Positions 6,693 through 9,044 of a stretch of 9,044 bases of DNA are shown one piece after another. Source of the stretch: CF-161 sp035259145 (GTDB lineage Bacteria > Chloroflexota > Dormibacteria > Dormibacterales > Dormibacteraceae); the NCBI GenBank assembly GCA_035259145.1, contig DATFWQ010000138.1, positions 1-9,044 of the forward strand, read 5' to 3'. The position numbers and the translations under genes are program-made. Within the stretch, counting starts at the first letter, position 1. Each line of letters opens with the position of its first letter. The notes beneath the pieces are model-generated. The model worked only from the letters and a program-made list of their open reading frames with translations. It was not told where the DNA came from and searched no databases.

Positions 6693-7679
6693 TCAAGAGT
6701 GATTGCATCGCCATCGGCCTCCACCAGCGCCCTTCTCCCAGCCGCGGTCCCAGGTCAACGACTTCCAGAGCACGCGGGGCAGCCGATAGGTGGCCTCGAT
6801 CATGGCCTTCTCGACTTGCTCGGCGCCGAAGCCGTCGGCCAGGTGAAGCAGGATCAGAAAGCGAGTCGAGCGTTCGACCAGGGTGCCGATGGCGGAGCGA
6901 CCGTTCTTGCCCATCAGGAGGTCGCCCTCCCAGTGCCCGGGGATGGCCCGGTCTTCAACCTCGGGCGGTCGCTCGCTGATGCTGACCATGCCTGGGATGC
7001 GGCCGCGCCGGTCCTGGCGACGCCGAGGGCGCCGGAGCGTCCGACCGGTGCGTAGACACTTGGTCAACTCGCGGCGGAGCTCGCCTCGTCCCTGAACGTA
7101 GATGGCCTGGTAGATGGTCTCGTGGGACACCCATAGAGAAGGATCCTCTGGAAAGTCCTTTCGAAGCTCGACCGCGACCTGTCGCGGACTCAACTTCTCG
7201 AAGAGTCGGGCCTGTACCTGCTCGAACAAGGCGGGCTGGGTGACTAGCTTGTGGTCCTTCGGCCGTCGCGCTAGATGGTCCGCCCGCATCTGCGCCGTCG
7301 ATGGCCGATAGTCCCAGTCCAGGCGACGGTGGCGACCGCGCCGCGATCGCAGCTGGCTCTGGGTTCGGTACTGGTGGCGCATGTTGCGGCGCAGCTCGCG
7401 CTGCACGGTGGAGGGTGCCCGGCCGAGGCGGCGAGCGATCTGCCGGATTGACTCACCCGGCTCGACGCCGACCAAGATCTTCTCGCGCTCGGGGAGGTTC
7501 AGGAACCGGCCGCTGGGCTGGACATGAAGGTGTGATGGGGCCACGCCGCCACTCTGATGAAACCAGCGCTTGGCCGCAGTGGCCTCGATACCGACGGCCC
7601 TGGCCGCCTCCTCAGTCGATTGACCGGCCGCGATGCTTAGCCAGAAGCGCCGGCGGACCGAGCGCAGCTTCACGTTCAT
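6693..7679 (-). pseudogene. IS30-family transposase, C-terminus truncated
   Basis: Residues 1-45 form a first HTH-like region (FWLSIAAGQSTEEAARAVGI). Residues 60-100 hold the IS30-type HTH_38 domain: ILVGVEPGESIRQIARRLGR followed by APSTVQRELRRN. SHETIYQAIYVQGRGELRRE (185-204) is the hallmark linker. The integrase core begins at IPGHWEGDLLMGKNGRSAIG, with the first catalytic Asp at residue 253, and the second Asp is residue 311 in LTWDRG. The family then continues for roughly 80-100 residues that include the catalytic Glu; here homology stops at about residue 314 (near 6740) and 14 unrelated residues lead to a stop. The protein therefore lacks the DDE glutamate. I use the ATG at 7679, preceded by GAGGTG, rather than the in-frame GTG at 7691. 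Confidence 0.85.
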
Positions 7680-7699
7680 GCGACACCTCACAACTCAGG

Positions 7700-7732
7700 T
7701 GTTGCAACGACTCCTTGACCGCGGGAGCCGTC
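7700..7732 (-). repeat. probable terminal inverted repeat of the IS30 element
   Basis: Upstream of the transposase the minus strand reads GGTCAAGGAGTCGTTGCAAC followed by ACCTGAG. From memory this resembles the IS30 terminal repeat core GGTCAACGCAACAG, at the right distance from the start codon. The outer boundary is uncertain by several bases, and no target duplication can be checked because the other end is eroded. Confidence 0.45.
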
Positions 7733-7802
7733 CACCGCCGGTACCTGGTCGGTGAGCAGCCGCGGATCGAGCAGTACCGAAGGTGTAGGACCCGATTCCT
7801 GA

Positions 7803-7858
7803 TGCGCAATTGCCAAGATACTTGCGCACACCGTGCGCAGTCCGACCCTATTTGCGCA
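7803..7858. promoter_or_regulatory. cluster of four TGCGCA palindromes at near-helical spacing
   Basis: TGCGCA occurs at 7803, 7823, 7834 and 7853, so starts are 20, 11 and 19 bases apart, close to two, one and two turns of the helix. The last copy extends to the perfect palindrome TTGCGCAA and the second to TTGCGCA. TTGCGCAA-type cores are common among LacI-family operators, so a multi-site operator is a reasonable guess. It lies outside the IS30 end and upstream of the 53-codon ORF at 7942. No regulator gene is in view. Confidence 0.4.
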
Positions 7859-7941
7859 ATCGATGAGGGGCCAGCAGCTGTAAACGGAGGTCTGGACTGG
7901 ACTGGTGCTGTCCACGCCGCGTAGGTCGGACCCTTGTGGAC

Positions 7942-8103
7942 ATGAATCCCGGCGACAGCGCGTCAGAGGCCGAGATCGCGAAGCTTACGGCTGGCTGCGC
8001 GTACCTCACATTCAAGCTCATTTCAGGCGCTGACCATGTTTACTTGGAGCACCGGCCGCAGCTGTGGGATGTCGTGAGCCGATGGCTCGATGCCCTCGTC
8101 TGA
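7942..8103 (+). pseudogene. short ORF resembling the C-terminal end of an alpha/beta hydrolase
   Basis: The 53-codon frame from the ATG at 7942 ends LISGADHVYLEHRPQLWDVV followed by SRWLDALV. In alpha/beta hydrolases the last catalytic His sits in a G-A-x-H motif followed by a segment like this one leading into the final helix, so H32 (in GADHVYLEH) would be that His. The nucleophile and acid parts are absent, and I see no upstream continuation in other frames, so this is probably a remnant rather than a free-standing small gene. The start has no ribosome site. Its stop is 10 bases from the stop of the convergent nitroreductase gene. The family assignment rests on about 25 residues. Confidence 0.4.
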
Positions 8104-8113
8104 CATAGCCCCA

Positions 8114-8599
8114 TCACTCCGAGTTACTGATCCCCGCGACCCCAGGCGGAAGGAGCTCGAAGACACAGCGACCCTCGGCTGCCTCGAACGGATGGGTGAC
8201 GTCGACTCCGTCCACAATCCGAACGAGCCAGGTTCCGAACGGTATGCCTCGCGCAAGAGGCCCGTAGATGTCGCGAAAGAATGCAACTCGTTGCGTGGGG
8301 TCGAGCTCGATCGCACTCACTTCTTCTCTCGAGCCCCGCCAGGTGATGCTCGCGCGTCCCGCAGCCCGCAGATTGCGTACCCAGTGCACCTCACCCCAGG
8401 GAGCCCAGACCCAACGCCTTCCTGAGACCTCGATCACCGCCAGCGCGTTGGTCCGGGGCAGGCCGCTCTTCCGGCCACTGACGGTGATCAGCCGATTGGG
8501 GCCCAAGGGGACGCCAGCAGCCATGAGGAACTGGAGGATGGCGCTGAAGAGCCTCACCCGCCGTGGCACACGGGCAGCGCTGCCAATTCGATCGCTCAT
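8114..8599 (-). CDS. deazaflavin (F420)-dependent nitroreductase family protein
   Basis: A 161-residue protein of the DDN/F420H2-dependent quinone reductase family (split-barrel fold). RLITVSGRKSGLPRTNALAV (residues 36-55) and APWGEVHWVRNLRAAGRASI (66-85) are the family signature and correspond to the cofactor-binding face. Relatives such as mycobacterial Ddn use reduced F420 to reduce quinones and nitro compounds; the natural substrate here is unknown. The hydrophobic N-terminal helix (VRLFSAILQFLMAAGVPLG) is typical and may give membrane association. The ATG at 8599 is supported by AAGGAG seven bases upstream. Residues 100-155 are longer and less conserved than usual but uninterrupted. It follows the sigma-factor gene on the same strand by about 90 bases, and that gap holds an ECF41-like promoter candidate, so control by that sigma factor is plausible. 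Confidence 0.88.
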   Translation of the reverse strand: MSDRIGSAARVPRRVRLFSAILQFLMAAGVPLGPNRLITVSGRKSGLPRTNALAVIEVSGRRWVWAPWGEVHWVRNLRAAGRASITWRGSREEVSAIELDPTQRVAFFRDIYGPLARGIPFGTWLVRIVDGVDVTHPFEAAEGRCVFELLPPGVAGISNSE

Positions 8600-8635
8600 T
8601 CGTATCTCCTTTGTCTCGATTCGTTTGGCGTGTAC

Positions 8636-8669
8636 ACAGGAAGACCCACCAAAGTGCGCCGACGTGACA
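8636..8669 (-). promoter_or_regulatory. candidate ECF41-type promoter for the nitroreductase gene
   Basis: On the minus strand TGTCACG (8663-8669) is followed after exactly 16 bases by GGTC (8643-8646). The ECF41 consensus, as I recall it, is TGTCACA, about 16 bases, then CGTC, so there is one mismatch in each box. Transcription would start near 8636, about 37 bases before the nitroreductase ATG. The neighbouring gene encodes an ECF41-like protein. Two short boxes alone could be chance. Confidence 0.45.
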
Positions 8670-8691
8670 GCCGCCCGAAGGCGTCGAACCC

Positions 8692-9044
8692 TCAGCGCGC
8701 TACTACTGTGAGGTCGAGCTGGCCGATGCGCTCCGGGTCCACGAGGAAGTCGAGCGCCGCGAGCCTCTCTCCCCTGACGGTCAGAGCCACGACGGCAAAT
8801 GGACTCCCCTCGGGCGTTCAGACGATGCCCCCGGGCATTCCGTTCACGAGAACCCGGGTCGGTGTTTCTACCAACCTCCGGTAGGTCATCGCTCGTTCGG
8901 CCACGGCCTGGGCGCCCTTGACCTGCAAGGTCATATCCGGACGCGCCAGTCCGCCCTCTGAGCGCAGCACGACCTCGGGGTCGAGGACGGCGAGCAATCG
9001 TTCGAAATCACGGGCCCGCGATGCAGCGAGAAAGGCGTCGACAA
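8692..9044 (-). pseudogene. ECF41/SigJ-like sigma factor, C-terminal domain with in-frame TGA
   Basis: Only the SnoaL/NTF2-like C-terminal extension is inside the window; the sigma-2 and sigma-4 regions would lie to the right. The frame reads VDAFLAASRARDFERLLAVL, DPEVVLRSEGGLARPD, VKGAQAVAERAM and RVLVNGMPGGIV, and then meets TGA at 8818-8820. The same frame continues without disturbance through TPEGSPFAVVALTVRGERLA and ALDFLVDPERIGQLDL to a natural stop at 8692-8694. The TGA most simply derives from a TGG Trp codon (GIV-W-TPEG). If translation ends there, 41 residues are lost. In ECF41 factors this extension regulates sigma activity, so the truncated product could be inactive or unregulated rather than merely dead. 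Frame continuity past the stop suggests a recent mutation or a sequencing error. Confidence 0.75.

Noticed and set aside
8076..8088. GAGCC-GAT-GGCTC hairpin as a bidirectional terminator
   Set aside because: A 5-bp stem with a 3-base loop inside an open frame and no T-run; too weak to call.
1..9044. CRISPR array or tandem repeat array
   Set aside because: No regularly spaced direct repeats of CRISPR length were seen; the TGCGCA cluster is far too short for one.

Overview
The window is GC-rich DNA most consistent with a soil-type actinobacterium (Actinomycetota). The evidence is indirect: codon third positions are mostly G or C, there is a deazaflavin (F420)-type nitroreductase, the sigma-factor tails carry SnoaL-like domains, and an AbrB-type toxin-antitoxin pair and actinobacterial-looking transposase remnants are present. 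No species can be named.

Layout from left to right. At 1-355 (minus) lies the start of a J-domain (DnaJ-type) protein that leaves the window. After an unassigned gap, 895-1476 (minus) is an intact RibD/dihydrofolate-reductase-fold protein. The stretch 1566-2460 is a graveyard: a frameshifted minus-strand relic of unknown identity, a 17-bp palindrome, a frameshifted C-terminal piece of an IS481/IS3-type integrase, and, abutting it on the other strand, the last 43 codons of an ECF sigma factor. At 2678-3244 (minus) an AbrB/MazE-type antitoxin is followed by a RelE/ParE-like toxin that has no ATG, GTG or TTG start. At 3376-5874 (minus) is the largest gene, an 832-residue 2-oxoglutarate/Fe(II) oxygenase with a long C-terminal region containing a CxCxxC cluster.

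From 5875 to 7941 there are no intact genes: a decayed tRNA-Gly at 6452-6526, an IS30 transposase cut off before its catalytic Glu, and four TGCGCA palindromes at roughly helical-turn spacing. A 53-codon ORF at 7942-8103 resembles the tail of an alpha/beta hydrolase. The right end holds a deazaflavin-dependent nitroreductase (8114-8599) and, upstream of it on the same strand, the C-terminal domain of an ECF41/SigJ-like sigma factor interrupted by an in-frame TGA. The spacer between these two holds a near-match to the ECF41 promoter motif as I remember it, which suggests a sigma factor with an adjacent target gene.

Overall this is an accessory or remodelled region: a few intact cargo genes set among broken mobile elements, truncated regulators and a dead tRNA. 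The observations most worth following are the multi-domain oxygenase, the sigma factor/target pair with its nonsense codon, the toxin without a normal start, and the phased TGCGCA array.
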